A stretch of DNA of 64,000 nucleotides from Candidatus Babeliaceae bacterium (GCA_007116155.1 SKJC01000002.1:1-64000); one strand, 5' to 3'. Shown: positions 26,889 to 37,188, numbered from the stretch's first letter. A program made the numbers and translations. Notes: generated by a model from the letters alone, not told the origin.

Positions 26889-28015
26889 AAAAACCATTTT
26901 TTACTAAATGGCACCTCGCCAAACAACACGTACTTGTCCGTATTGACGGTAATATACCTATCGCTAACGAAAGCATTCAGAACGATTTTCGCTTGCAAGC
27001 AGCACTGCCAACCATTACGTATCTTTGTGAAAAAGGGGCATTTGTAACCTTAATAACTCATCTTGGCAGCCCACGCGGCTATGACCCAAGTGTTTCCACC
27101 CGTCCAATTGCCTATTGGTTTAGTGAACGAAAACTCCCCGTTATTCTTCTGGAAAATATTCGTTTTGATCCCGGGGAAAAACGAGGTGATCACAAATTTG
27201 CAAAAACCTTGGCACATGGTCACGACTTTTTTATTAATGATGCGTGGGGCACCATGCACCGCAATGATGCTTCAATTGTCGCGCTTCCTGGATGCTTTCC
27301 CCCTGAAAAGCGCAGCTTTGGGTTTTTAGTAGAAAAAGAATTTACTCATTTAGCACCACTTAAAAATGCAACAAAAAAACCGTATACGCTCTTTTTAGGC
27401 GGAGGAAAAACCGCTGATAAAATTCGATACCTTCCAAGTCTTATACAAAGAAGCGCACCCACTACGCTCGTTATTTTGCCTGGTATTGCACATACATTTT
27501 TAGCAGCCGCAGGAAATAAGCAAGGGAAATCTCCCGTTCACCAAGATCTCTTCCCCCTCTGCAATGAAATTATAAAGCTCTGCAAAATCCATGGGGTAAC
27601 GTTAATACTTCCTTCTGATCTGCTTGTCGGCAAAGGCTCATGGCAGGGAGAAAAAGTAGTACGTAAAATCAGCGATCTCGATGAAGATGATATTGGTATT
27701 AGCAGCGGACCCAATTCCATGGAACAATACCAAAACATTATTAACGCATCAAAAACTATCTTTTTTAATGGGATCATGGGCGATTTACGACATCCAACGT
27801 CGCTTGAAATTAGCCAAAAAATCTTGAACAGCATTGCCCTCAGTTCTTCATATAGCGTTATTGGAGGAGGCGACACTGTATCATTAGCCCAAAAGCTTGA
27901 ACTGCTCAACTTTTTTTCGTTTGCATCATCTGGCGGAGGTTCAACATTAGCCTACATTTCAGGCGCAACGCTTCCGGGAATTGCCGCTCTTGAAAAAAAC
28001 GCAACGCCGTATTAA
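26885..28015 (+). CDS. pgk: Phosphoglycerate kinase
   Basis: The 376-residue product catalyses the ATP-forming step of glycolysis. Motifs are VRIDGNIPI (normally VRVDFNVP), THLGSPRG, the LGGGKTADKI lysine segment, FNGIMGD (normally FNGPMG), GGGDT and the SSGGGSTL loop. It is shorter than the usual 390-420 residues and several conserved positions differ, so it is a divergent but plausibly active enzyme. Translation is coupled to the permease gene upstream. Confidence 0.9.
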   Translation: MKKPFFTKWHLAKQHVLVRIDGNIPIANESIQNDFRLQAALPTITYLCEKGAFVTLITHLGSPRGYDPSVSTRPIAYWFSERKLPVILLENIRFDPGEKRGDHKFAKTLAHGHDFFINDAWGTMHRNDASIVALPGCFPPEKRSFGFLVEKEFTHLAPLKNATKKPYTLFLGGGKTADKIRYLPSLIQRSAPTTLVILPGIAHTFLAAAGNKQGKSPVHQDLFPLCNEIIKLCKIHGVTLILPSDLLVGKGSWQGEKVVRKISDLDEDDIGISSGPNSMEQYQNIINASKTIFFNGIMGDLRHPTSLEISQKILNSIALSSSYSVIGGGDTVSLAQKLELLNFFSFASSGGGSTLAYISGATLPGIAALEKNATPY

Positions 28016-28542
28016 GCAAGTGGACAAAAGGCGAGAAGTGAACAGGCATCTTCCCAGAAAGATTCTAATTCAACAATGTCTTCGGTCGGTTTTTCGAAAA
28101 TAACAAATCCTTTGTTATCATACGGCATGTCAAAAAATGTTACTGCTGGAACACGAATATCAAGGACTTGAGCTAATTCTGCTAACGCATATGCACGATC
28201 AGATGTACGATGTATACTCGCGGGCAATAGCGATCGAACATGTGTATGAAATGAAGAACATTGCATACGTGCACCAAACGCATCTTTTTCAATCCAGCAA
28301 TTCTCAAGAACTCCATCATGATCAGAAGAATCATAACCGGCAATGCCTCGAGCACAGTCAAAATCAGGATTGTCCACAAAATATGCTGCACGAGAAACAT
28401 TAAAGCAGTCAATATGACAGAGTTCACCTAGAACCAATTCTGCAGGATTTTCATACTCTCCCGTATATAACAGTTGTCGAGGTATACGCGTAAGCCGTTG
28501 CACTACTGCAATTTGTCGCTTTGAAAGATTATATACGTTCAT
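28012..28542 (-). CDS. Hypothetical cytoplasmic protein
   Basis: This 176-residue product is given from ATG 28542, which has GAGGTGGG just upstream; ATG 28554 is the alternative. It has no signal peptide or membrane helix. It is acidic with many aromatics and histidines (for example SSFHTHVRSLLP). Its stop codon overlaps the pgk stop from the opposite strand by four bases. No family is recognised. Confidence 0.6.
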   Translation of the reverse strand: MNVYNLSKRQIAVVQRLTRIPRQLLYTGEYENPAELVLGELCHIDCFNVSRAAYFVDNPDFDCARGIAGYDSSDHDGVLENCWIEKDAFGARMQCSSFHTHVRSLLPASIHRTSDRAYALAELAQVLDIRVPAVTFFDMPYDNKGFVIFEKPTEDIVELESFWEDACSLLAFCPLA

Positions 28543-28684
28543 TACCCACCTCATCCTTTGGTTACCGTCATTACGAGTATATACGCGACCATCCTAGCAA
28601 AAATACTCTTTAAAAAGCAATCGAACAAAAGAGATTCATTTACAAAATATATTCCCATTGGTACTGATAAAAAAAAGGAGTTCT

Positions 28685-29743
28685 ATGCGATACACAAGGT
28701 TATTCTTTTTTACGGTAGCAATGCTTACACCCCTCATCATACATGTACGAAGTCGTTGGCAAGTACAAGAACCATCCCCAACCCTCACCATCTGTTGGCA
28801 AGACAAACCTGAAAAGATATACCGCCTTCAACACAATCGCCTAGAAAAATGGGCTATATTTGACCGAATTCAAAATGCCAATGTAAAAAACTACCAACTA
28901 CCTACTGATTTCATTTCCCTTGATCCACATGCAGAAAAAATAGCTACCCAAACAATACACGCTCTTTGTGAAGATTTTTTACTAGAACTTATGCGCAATA
29001 AACATCATAAAAAACCTTTTTCAACCGTCGATATCTTGAAAGATACCGACTTTAATTATCAACATACCTATGGAACAATTATTGTTAAATTCAAAACGCT
29101 CCCTCTCGTTCTAAAATTATTCTGCGAAACACCCAATTCGTTTGTACGACCATTTTCAAAGGGAACGGTTCCTTCTTTTCTTTTCAGCATGGGAGGCGGC
29201 ATTAATCGATTTTTAGCAGGGTTCACACGAATCCCCAACCTTGAAGCCATTCGCTTATTTCTCGAACAAAATCAGACTTGGAAAAAACGCATCTCTCTTC
29301 CAAGAAAGTGGTATTGGATTCCAAAACATACTCAGTATCTTTCTATTACCGGGAACCATTTTTCTCAAAACCCTGATCAGTCTTACCATCTTACACTGCC
29401 AGCAACCTATGGTATTATTGCTGATTTTATTCCCGTTGCACGTCCTTTTTCTATAAAAAATGCTGCCGATCGAAATCTGGCAATCGAATTACAACACTTA
29501 TTTGAAAATCGAATAGACCCTTATTTGTGCAACTTTTTTTATACAAAATCGGGCACTATTGCGCTCATAGACACTGAACATTTTGCTTCAATACTAGGAC
29601 TTGATAACAATGATCAATTTTCTAATTACACAAATTTAGTACTGGGTATAGCTAAACGATGTATTCGTAGAAATTTTTTAACAACAAAATCAGAACGAAA
29701 AAAACGTTGTTGGCGAGAAACGCCTGCCTGCTTGACTCTTTGA
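28685..29743 (+). CDS. Exported or membrane-anchored protein, unknown
   Basis: The 352-residue product starts at ATG 28685 after AAGGAG (the frame is open to 28658). A hydrophobic N-terminal segment (about residues 6-20) suggests a signal anchor. The body is globular and basic. The segment TIALIDTEHF near residue 305 resembles the metal-binding aspartate strand of kinase-like folds, but no complete kinase motif set is visible. It is convergent with dnaA with only 7 bases between. Confidence 0.55.
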   Translation: MRYTRLFFFTVAMLTPLIIHVRSRWQVQEPSPTLTICWQDKPEKIYRLQHNRLEKWAIFDRIQNANVKNYQLPTDFISLDPHAEKIATQTIHALCEDFLLELMRNKHHKKPFSTVDILKDTDFNYQHTYGTIIVKFKTLPLVLKLFCETPNSFVRPFSKGTVPSFLFSMGGGINRFLAGFTRIPNLEAIRLFLEQNQTWKKRISLPRKWYWIPKHTQYLSITGNHFSQNPDQSYHLTLPATYGIIADFIPVARPFSIKNAADRNLAIELQHLFENRIDPYLCNFFYTKSGTIALIDTEHFASILGLDNNDQFSNYTNLVLGIAKRCIRRNFLTTKSERKKRCWRETPACLTL

Positions 29744-29750
29744 TGCATAC

Positions 29751-31235
29751 TTACACTGATTGTGGCTTTTGTGTGCCAGAACGCACATCATACGACACAA
29801 AATCTTCTTCAATCTGCGCAAGCTGCTCTGCAAAATCAGCATCTTTTTTACATCGATCTTCAATATTGTGAATCGCATTGATAACGGTTGTATGATCTTT
29901 TCGTTCAAAAAACAGACCAATATCACGAAGAGAAAACGATGTCCGCTGTTTCATGAGATACATTGCAACATGGCGCGCAATCACCAAATCTTTATTGCGC
30001 CGTGCAGAACGAAAATCCCTAACCGTATAGTTAAACTTTTTCGCAATAAACCGAGCAATGCCGGCAAGCCCCGTCGAACACTCTTTACGTGTATCTTTCA
30101 ATTGAGATAAGGCTTTACCCGCAATACCCACCGTCAACGGCTGCTTCATAAGCGCTGCAAATGCAACAACACGTATTAGCAAGCCCTCAAGCTCACGAAC
30201 GCTCGAACAAGGAGTAGAGGCAATAAAATATGCAACATCATCCTCTAAGACATAATTTTGCATTTCTGCTTTTTTCTGTAAAATAGCAATCTTAGTCTCT
30301 AAACTCGGCACCTGAATATCAGCGATCAATCCACCTTCTAGGCGTGATCGCACGCGCTCAGCCAGTCCTACAATATCACACGGCAAAGAATCAGCCGTAA
30401 AGACAATCTGTTTTCCAGCCTGATGCAAAAGGTTAAAAACCCGAAAAAATGCTTCCTGCGTCTGTTCTTTTTTTGAAATGAACTGTACATCATCCATTAA
30501 CAAAACATCGACTGCTCGATAACACTGTTCAAATTCTGCAACCTTATTTTTTCGTATCGCTCCAATAAATTCATTCACAAACTGATCAGCGGATTGATAG
30601 ACAATACGGGCACGAGACCCAGCTTGCTTTACCGTGTTACCAATTGCATGGAGTAGGTGGGTTTTTCCAAGCCCAGAGCCCCCATAAATAAAAAGCGGAT
30701 TATACAACGATCCAACATGTTCTGTAACTGCTTGCGCTGCAGAAAAGGCTAATGTATTACTTGGACCATCAACAAACGTATCAAACCGAAATCGCTCAAC
30801 AAGATCTTCCTGAAAAAAATCGTTCTTATCACGTACCGTCAGTTGCGCCGATGAAGGTGCCACTTTTGTGCTGCGCCGACGTTTTGGTTCAAGTAAACTT
30901 GGATACACACCACTAGTTAATGCCCGAGCTGGAGTAAGCGTTATAATATCTTTTGCTGAATGATCATTAGACGACGCTGCAACACTCTGCTCTTCGATAA
31001 GCACATGCAATGACTGTTCACTCAGTAACCGTGCAAACTGCGCACGTAAAAAATCGTTGTAATGACTTGTTACCCATTTTTTTACAAACGTATTTGGCGC
31101 CCGCAATAAAAATGTCAATTTGCGACTATCCCAAGAAACTGGCTGCATCGCCCGAAACCAAGTATCCACAACTCGGCTTCCTAGCTCTTCCTGAGCAATG
31201 CGAAGAAAATTTTGCCACAATTCATCGGTCGACAC
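29751..31235 (-). CDS. dnaA: Chromosomal replication initiator DnaA
   Basis: The 494-residue product is DnaA. Domain I is at the N-terminus (ELWQNFLRIAQEEL), domain II is a variable linker (about 90-140), and domain III has Walker A GGSGLGKTHL and Walker B VLLMDDVQF. Domain IV carries the DNA-binding signature KDHTTVINAI. Several imperfect DnaA-box-like 9-mers lie within and upstream of its 5' end. dnaN is not adjacent, and the following genes do not look like an origin locus. Confidence 0.96.
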   Translation of the reverse strand: MSTDELWQNFLRIAQEELGSRVVDTWFRAMQPVSWDSRKLTFLLRAPNTFVKKWVTSHYNDFLRAQFARLLSEQSLHVLIEEQSVAASSNDHSAKDIITLTPARALTSGVYPSLLEPKRRRSTKVAPSSAQLTVRDKNDFFQEDLVERFRFDTFVDGPSNTLAFSAAQAVTEHVGSLYNPLFIYGGSGLGKTHLLHAIGNTVKQAGSRARIVYQSADQFVNEFIGAIRKNKVAEFEQCYRAVDVLLMDDVQFISKKEQTQEAFFRVFNLLHQAGKQIVFTADSLPCDIVGLAERVRSRLEGGLIADIQVPSLETKIAILQKKAEMQNYVLEDDVAYFIASTPCSSVRELEGLLIRVVAFAALMKQPLTVGIAGKALSQLKDTRKECSTGLAGIARFIAKKFNYTVRDFRSARRNKDLVIARHVAMYLMKQRTSFSLRDIGLFFERKDHTTVINAIHNIEDRCKKDADFAEQLAQIEEDFVSYDVRSGTQKPQSV

Positions 31236-31415
31236 AAATAGTCCTTACTACCAAGCAATTTTTCCATAATCAGTTTATATAAGTATCCACTGTAACATAA
31301 GGAGTTCGAGCTTTCTACTCGTTTATCAAACATTCCTGGATACCCAGGTCTGTGGGCAAAACGAATAAAAAACAGGCTCTTCATCCGAGATACAAAAAAA
31401 CCATACGTTAAAAAG

Positions 31416-33476
31416 CTACGGGCCAATCCCAGGAACTCTTTTTAAAAGAGGTAGATAGCTTCGTAAGCTCTTAAAAGACAAGGCTTGTAGTTTCGATTGA
31501 TCAAAAATCATAGGCGCTTGGGGCGGTTGTGCATCCAACGACAACGGATTTTTTTGCTTTGATACACCGATATCCCCTTGATCCAGCCCCAATGGGAATA
31601 ACGGTTTAATCAAACCCTCTATTTCTTTATCCAAATTGCCACTCAGTCCCAGTTGCTGAATTTGCTGAGAAGTAAAGTTTTTCGCTCGCAATTGTGCAAT
31701 AAGAAGATTTTTTGCATCAGATTCGGACACCATTTCTGATGATCCGTCAGAAAAGGAAATCTTCTTATTTTTACCCGTCTCTCCCTTATCAGAAATTTCT
31801 TCAATAGAAACAATCGTTTTTATTGGAGCTGTTATGCTTTCAGCCAGACCTTTTAGGCGATTTTCCTGAGATTGCAATTGCGCAGTTAGCTTCTTATTAC
31901 GCTCTTCCAATGAAGTTACCCTTGATCCATCTACTTGAGCATCCAAAGCATTCTGCTGCTCTAATTCCAAATCCGACCTTAGCCCCTCATTCGCTAATTT
32001 CAATGAAGCAACTTCTTGCTCCAAGCTGCTAATACGCTCGACTTGTTTTTTTAACCCATCGATAGTTACTTTTTGTGAAGTCTGCAAACCTGCTAATTCT
32101 TGATTTTTAGCTTCTAACTGACCTCGCACTTCACGCTCTTTTTCTAAATTAGCTTGCACCTGAGAAAGCTCATTATCTTTTTTCTGCAACTGTTCATCTT
32201 TCTCGCGTATCGTCTTTTGCAGCTGTTCAACCGTAGCATCAAGAGTCTGCTTTGCTTCCTGATTAGCTTGAACCTTTTTTTCTAACTCACCAATTTTTCT
32301 TCGCAATGATTCAACTTCTGTTGCTGAAGCACCTAACGCCGCAATCTGCACTCTGGCTGCAACTAATTCATTTGTGAGCGTTTCATTAGTTTTACGAAGT
32401 GCTTCTTGCGCTTTATTCTGATCTTCCAAACGTTTTTCTATTGCCAATTTTTCTTCCTGTAGCTGACTTTTCTCGCTCGTTATTTTTTTTATAGCTTCTT
32501 CCATTGAAGATACCTGTTGCACTTTCTCACCAAGCTGTTTCAGCTGCGCATCTACATTCTTTTTTTCACTTTTCAATCTATTAATTTCTGTATTTTTTTC
32601 CTCTAAAAGCTTTCTTTGCTTTCGTTCTTGTAGCCTAATGCTCCCCAGCTCCTGCTGTAATTTTTTCAGTTCATTCTGCTGCTTACTCGACCCAGAAAGG
32701 CCTTGCTGTTTTTGTTGCTCTATACGTTCTCCTAATTTTTTATTCTGGTCAGCCAACTGTTTGACCTTAGTTTTTAAAGTAGCAAGCTCAAGCTTCTGTT
32801 GTTCTATTGTTGTTTCTAAGCGATTTTTTTCCATATCTAACTTAGTACTTAAATCATCCGGCTTCTTTTTATCTTTGTCAGCCAAGCGATCTCTATCCTG
32901 AGCTTCTAACTCCACCAGCCGTTTTTGTAATGCTTCAATCTGGTCTTTTGAATCAGCAAATAATTGATCATTTTGTTCTAGTTTATCCAAAAATTCTTGT
33001 AACTGTCCGAGCGGATCGCTCTCTTTCTGGGCAAAACGAATACCTTTGTTCTGTTCAAAAAAGTTCAACAATTTTCGTATCAACTCAATTGCAACGTTTA
33101 ATTCCCGCTCAATTTTTGCTAACCAAATACCTTTTGCTTTCGTCTTATCTATTTCATAGGGATATACACCCGTTATTTGTTTGAACAGATTTGTCCAAGT
33201 TTCATTGGTCGTATCAAATACCATCCCGGGTGTAAAATATCCATCTGCAAAACGACGCATCAATTCATTCCACGGAAAGCCCAGCTTATACTGCAAATTT
33301 GATAACGATTGACGCGCGCCTGCAATGTCAAAACGTGCTAATGCTGAACGCAAAGAAGCGGTTAACGTGGTAACATCAGGCCCGCGCTGCGGTACAGGAA
33401 ACAGATCTGCTGAAAAAGGAGCCTGAACCAACCCGGCACAGCTCAATATCAGCAATGCACTATATCGTAGTTTCAT
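31416..33476 (-). CDS. Long exported coiled-coil protein
   Basis: The 686-residue product has a signal peptide (YSALLILSCAGLVQA, cleavage near residue 19-22) and an N-terminal globular part (about 30-150). A very long coiled coil follows (about 150-560), rich in Gln, Glu, Lys and Leu. A C-terminal non-coiled domain ends in PLLKRVPGIGP. It is the third gene of a set with 33508-35541 and the barrel-like gene 35543-37111. A fibrous periplasmic or surface role is likely. SMC-like similarity would only reflect the coiled coil. Confidence 0.75.
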   Translation of the reverse strand: MKLRYSALLILSCAGLVQAPFSADLFPVPQRGPDVTTLTASLRSALARFDIAGARQSLSNLQYKLGFPWNELMRRFADGYFTPGMVFDTTNETWTNLFKQITGVYPYEIDKTKAKGIWLAKIERELNVAIELIRKLLNFFEQNKGIRFAQKESDPLGQLQEFLDKLEQNDQLFADSKDQIEALQKRLVELEAQDRDRLADKDKKKPDDLSTKLDMEKNRLETTIEQQKLELATLKTKVKQLADQNKKLGERIEQQKQQGLSGSSKQQNELKKLQQELGSIRLQERKQRKLLEEKNTEINRLKSEKKNVDAQLKQLGEKVQQVSSMEEAIKKITSEKSQLQEEKLAIEKRLEDQNKAQEALRKTNETLTNELVAARVQIAALGASATEVESLRRKIGELEKKVQANQEAKQTLDATVEQLQKTIREKDEQLQKKDNELSQVQANLEKEREVRGQLEAKNQELAGLQTSQKVTIDGLKKQVERISSLEQEVASLKLANEGLRSDLELEQQNALDAQVDGSRVTSLEERNKKLTAQLQSQENRLKGLAESITAPIKTIVSIEEISDKGETGKNKKISFSDGSSEMVSESDAKNLLIAQLRAKNFTSQQIQQLGLSGNLDKEIEGLIKPLFPLGLDQGDIGVSKQKNPLSLDAQPPQAPMIFDQSKLQALSFKSLRSYLPLLKRVPGIGP

Positions 33477-33507
33477 ACAACTCCTTTTTGCAAAATCTAT
33501 CGCCTTA

Positions 33508-35541
33508 CTACTTTAATTTCTTTGCTGCTTCTGCGGCAAATCCAAGGGCCTGGTTCCCCCAACCATAACTTGCGGATGGGAAAGGAGACGAGTATTGCCC
33601 CCCAAAAGAATTTGTGCCTAAAACCGTGCCTCCTCGATTAGTAAAATCATCGGGATTTATCCCCTGCTGCAATTTATTAGACCTACCCAAAGAGTCAGAG
33701 CTATCCTTTTCTAAAGGTTTTCCCATAGGTGGTATTTTTACGTGACCATCTGTTTGAAAAAACTTTCCCAACCCTAATATATTATTCCCACCTGAAAGAT
33801 CAAACTGCTCTCCAGACTTCTCATTCCACTTTGTCTTTGGCAAATTTTGCACTTTTGGCATTGGTTGTTGCACCTGCCGCACTAATTTTTCAAGCTGCAA
33901 ATCTCGCTCTGTAATAATGTTCTTCTGCGCTTCTAATGTTTTTTCTTTTTCTTTCAACTCTTTCTGAATTTTTTCAAATGACGCGGTACTGTCTTTTAAT
34001 CGATTCTCAAGAGCGCTATATTTCTTCTGATTTTGCTCTAATTGTTTTTGCAACGCTTCTTTTTCACGTGTGGCTGCAGCAATCCTCTCTAATTGTGCAC
34101 TATTGGCATTCTCTATGTTTTTCAAGGAAGCTTCTAGCGACTGTACTTGAGAATTCAATTTATTTTTTTCTTCTTCTATAACTGTTTTCTGATTAGCAAT
34201 TGTTTGATTTTGCTCTCGAACAGCATTCAGCCTTTCCTGCATCTGTTGTTTTTCTTGTTCAATGCCGCTCAATTGTCCTTTAACCTGAGCAAGCTCCTGC
34301 GCTCGCTGTTCTAATTGGGCAACTTGTTTGTTCGTTTCCTGTGCTTTTTGCTCCAATGCTACTTTCTCGGCCTGCAACCTACCTACTTGATCAACTATTT
34401 CTTGCTGTTTCTTATTCAGCAATTCTTTGTCTGCTTTTTCTTTTTGCAACTGCTCTTGCAACGTTCTTATCTCTTTTTGAACTGCCTCACGCGCAGCTAT
34501 TGCGTCTTTCGCTTGCTGTGCCATTGGCTCAAGCTTTTTCTGAATCTCAGCAAACTTATCAGTTACTTCTTTCTTTTCTTGTTCAAGCTTTTGTACTTGC
34601 CCACGCAATTGTGTTTCAGTTTCATCTTTCTTGTTTGCTGCTTCAATCAACTCTTTTTTCTCTCGAACACTTTCAGCGATCTGCGAAACTTTTTCCTGAT
34701 TAATTTTTTCAAGCTGCTCGTTTTTCTTTAATAGTTCTTGGTTTTGTTTGTGCAATAATTCAACCTGTTCTTGCGCGAGCTTCTTTTCTTGTTCAAGTTT
34801 TTTATTTATTTCTACCGCTTGTTTATTCTGAGCTTCTAATTTCTTTATTACTTCTTGCACCTTACTACTTGCTTCGCTTGCCGATTTTTCTTGTTGAGCT
34901 AGCTTTTTATTAACCTCTTCGATTGCCTTCTTCTTTTCCATTAACTCGTTTTGAACCTTCTTAAGACTTTCTTTTGTTGAATTTAACTCTGATATTCGTC
35001 CCGCCATTTCATTACGATCTTTATCTATTTGCTCTATTCTTGCTTTGTGTTGAGCTACTTGCTCTTCCGCCTGTTTCTTTTCTTGTTCAAACTTTTTATT
35101 TGTTTCTTCAGTTTGTTTTTTCTGAACCTCAAGTTCAGCCTTATACTTCTCTTCTAAAGTTTTTTTTGTAGCCTCTGCTTCTTTACGCGCCTTTTCAACC
35201 GCGCTCTCTTGTTTTTTTAGTTGCGCTTGTAATTCAGCATTTTTTGCTTCCATAGCAGTCTTATTTTCAGCTATAGCTTTTTGCGCTAATGCGACGAACT
35301 CTGTTTTCCAATCTTCTTTTTCAATGGCTGTTTTAAATTCCGTCAATTGCTCAGGTAATGTTAAAGTTTTAAACTGAGCAACGTTATATAGTTGCGCTGT
35401 TCCCAACAACTCGCGAGTTTTGTTAATTACTTGCTCAATAATTGTTAATGGATCATTTTTCGCAAAAGCACCGGCAAAAAACGGCCTAGGCACCAGTACT
35501 ACAACAACCAATCCAATCCATAACCCCCATATTTTTTTCAT
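33508..35541 (-). CDS. Long exported coiled-coil protein, partner of the next gene
   Basis: The 677-residue product has a signal peptide (WIGLVVVVLVPRPFFAGA) and a short N-terminal domain (30-90). A coiled coil of about 450 residues with many Lys-Lys-Gln and Glu repeats follows. The C-terminal tail (about 560-677) is glycine-, serine- and asparagine-rich and ends in an Ala/Lys helix. It begins one base after the barrel-like gene ends and is 31 bases upstream of the second coiled-coil gene. The three are probably one operon. Confidence 0.75.
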   Translation of the reverse strand: MKKIWGLWIGLVVVVLVPRPFFAGAFAKNDPLTIIEQVINKTRELLGTAQLYNVAQFKTLTLPEQLTEFKTAIEKEDWKTEFVALAQKAIAENKTAMEAKNAELQAQLKKQESAVEKARKEAEATKKTLEEKYKAELEVQKKQTEETNKKFEQEKKQAEEQVAQHKARIEQIDKDRNEMAGRISELNSTKESLKKVQNELMEKKKAIEEVNKKLAQQEKSASEASSKVQEVIKKLEAQNKQAVEINKKLEQEKKLAQEQVELLHKQNQELLKKNEQLEKINQEKVSQIAESVREKKELIEAANKKDETETQLRGQVQKLEQEKKEVTDKFAEIQKKLEPMAQQAKDAIAAREAVQKEIRTLQEQLQKEKADKELLNKKQQEIVDQVGRLQAEKVALEQKAQETNKQVAQLEQRAQELAQVKGQLSGIEQEKQQMQERLNAVREQNQTIANQKTVIEEEKNKLNSQVQSLEASLKNIENANSAQLERIAAATREKEALQKQLEQNQKKYSALENRLKDSTASFEKIQKELKEKEKTLEAQKNIITERDLQLEKLVRQVQQPMPKVQNLPKTKWNEKSGEQFDLSGGNNILGLGKFFQTDGHVKIPPMGKPLEKDSSDSLGRSNKLQQGINPDDFTNRGGTVLGTNSFGGQYSSPFPSASYGWGNQALGFAAEAAKKLK

Positions 35542-35542
35542 A

Positions 35543-37111
35543 TCACCACCCTACGCTCAAAGAACAGACAAAACCCCATTTTTCAGAAGCTCTATTGCCA
35601 AATAATCCATCCAACAACAACCCAGCCATACAATTAACCGGTCGATCACGCATATGCCCCGTATGACGCATCATAAAAAATGCACCAACATCAAAAGACG
35701 GCTCCATCAGACCACTTTGCCAATCAACAGCATTAACACCAATTGATACACTATCCCATCGATCAAGCGGCAAATCGGCTTCAAAAAACGTGTCTCTAAT
35801 TGTCCGTGCGGCACTAAGCCGCTTAGCATTATTAACCATAGAACTTTTTATTGCGCCATCGAAAGAACAAGGCACAATTAATCGCTCACCGCCTGAATGC
35901 ACTCCCTGCAGACCAAAGACAAAATTGCCCCGCTCAGCTGCAAACTCAAGCGCAAGCATTGTGTGCGCAACTACACCTGGAAGTATTTTTACGCACCGCG
36001 TACAATGATTAACTCCCGAAACACCGCCACCACTTGCAGTTGAATAAGATGCCGCCTGATCTTGCGAAGCAAAAAAACCCATATACCGACTCCAAGGCTT
36101 TCCTTGAAGATCAAAGGAGCGATATTGTTGCCGAGAAAAAAAATACTGCGCATCAGCAGCAGCATGAACTGTACACCCAACATACTCATTATCAAGCACG
36201 GGACATGAGCAACCAGCCCCGGCAAACAGACCAGTATGCCCCCCATTGCCTAATAGCGGTTGATACACCCATTCGGCAGTCTGCGATGAATCACCCGGCA
36301 AAACAGCCCCGCCAAATAGATGTGCCTGAATTCCCTCACATAATGATGAAGAATAACCAAGTGTACACTCAATATCACCTACTCCTGATGCATCAAGAAA
36401 CGACGGTGCACTCGCACACCCATTAATTTTCCCAAATCGCCAATTAGATTGACAAAACGCATCAGTTGCAGACGCAACAAACGGAGCCCCATCTAATCCT
36501 CGCTCACCGCTAGCTGCTTGTACTGATTCCGAGACTCCCGTTTCATGCACATTCATACGATTTTTACGAATTCCAATGGGAAGAGAAACCGACACCCATA
36601 AATCACCAGATTCAAAACAATATACCGGCAAAAAACAAGCCGCATGCACTCCCCAAAAACTTGTCTCGGGCATAAAAAAGACCGTACTACGAAACTCATC
36701 ACCAGTAGTGTTAATATTAAGATGGATTGCTTGTACATCAGCCCCAGGCCCCAACAACCCATATGCTGCCGCATTTGGATCCATTTTATTAGAAATATGA
36801 ATCCCATCCGTACAGATTCCATTGCCAGCAATACCAAATCGACGAGCAACTTGACGCGATCCTCGTGAAGTTCCGCTAAACGCAAATGGCATAAACGTTA
36901 TTGCCGGACAACCTTCCTCCAATAGCACATCACGCGAAAACCAAGTTAATGGACTGGCAACAGAAAAAACATCATAGGTATCTAAAAAGACTGATTTTGA
37001 AGGATTTGCGCCCTGTTTACAACACGCACTAGCGCCATAAGAACTTTCCGAAAAGATATATGCACTTTGCAAAAGCGCAAAAAGCAGAAACGTGCTCAAT
37101 AGATTTTTCAT
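35543..37111 (-). CDS. Cysteine-rich outer-membrane beta-barrel-like protein
   Basis: The 522-residue product starts at ATG 37111 behind GAGGCGG (the frame opens at 37129). After a signal peptide (LLSTFLLFALLQSAYIFS) it shows alternating aromatic/hydrophobic strands, many glycines and about 18 cysteines. A terminal strand ends in aromatic Trp (CSLSVGW), as in outer-membrane barrels. It heads the three-gene set with two exported coiled-coil proteins. Composition resembles the 50449 protein, suggesting one broad family of disulfide-rich surface barrels. Confidence 0.65.
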   Translation of the reverse strand: MKNLLSTFLLFALLQSAYIFSESSYGASACCKQGANPSKSVFLDTYDVFSVASPLTWFSRDVLLEEGCPAITFMPFAFSGTSRGSRQVARRFGIAGNGICTDGIHISNKMDPNAAAYGLLGPGADVQAIHLNINTTGDEFRSTVFFMPETSFWGVHAACFLPVYCFESGDLWVSVSLPIGIRKNRMNVHETGVSESVQAASGERGLDGAPFVASATDAFCQSNWRFGKINGCASAPSFLDASGVGDIECTLGYSSSLCEGIQAHLFGGAVLPGDSSQTAEWVYQPLLGNGGHTGLFAGAGCSCPVLDNEYVGCTVHAAADAQYFFSRQQYRSFDLQGKPWSRYMGFFASQDQAASYSTASGGGVSGVNHCTRCVKILPGVVAHTMLALEFAAERGNFVFGLQGVHSGGERLIVPCSFDGAIKSSMVNNAKRLSAARTIRDTFFEADLPLDRWDSVSIGVNAVDWQSGLMEPSFDVGAFFMMRHTGHMRDRPVNCMAGLLLDGLFGNRASEKWGFVCSLSVGW

Positions 37112-37188
37112 ACGCCGCCTCATGTACAAGAGATGTTTAGAGAAACCGTAACATAAAAAGTCTAAGGAAAAAAAGAATTTGCTAGTTT

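Noticed and set aside
31162-31358. Cluster of DnaA-box-like 9-mers near the 5' end of dnaA (for example 31162-31170, 31283-31291, 31350-31358) as a replication origin
   Set aside because: Only one matches 8 of 9 positions and it lies inside dnaA. There is no AT-rich unwinding tract or dnaN, and genes to the right are mostly on the minus strand, which does not fit an origin at this point.
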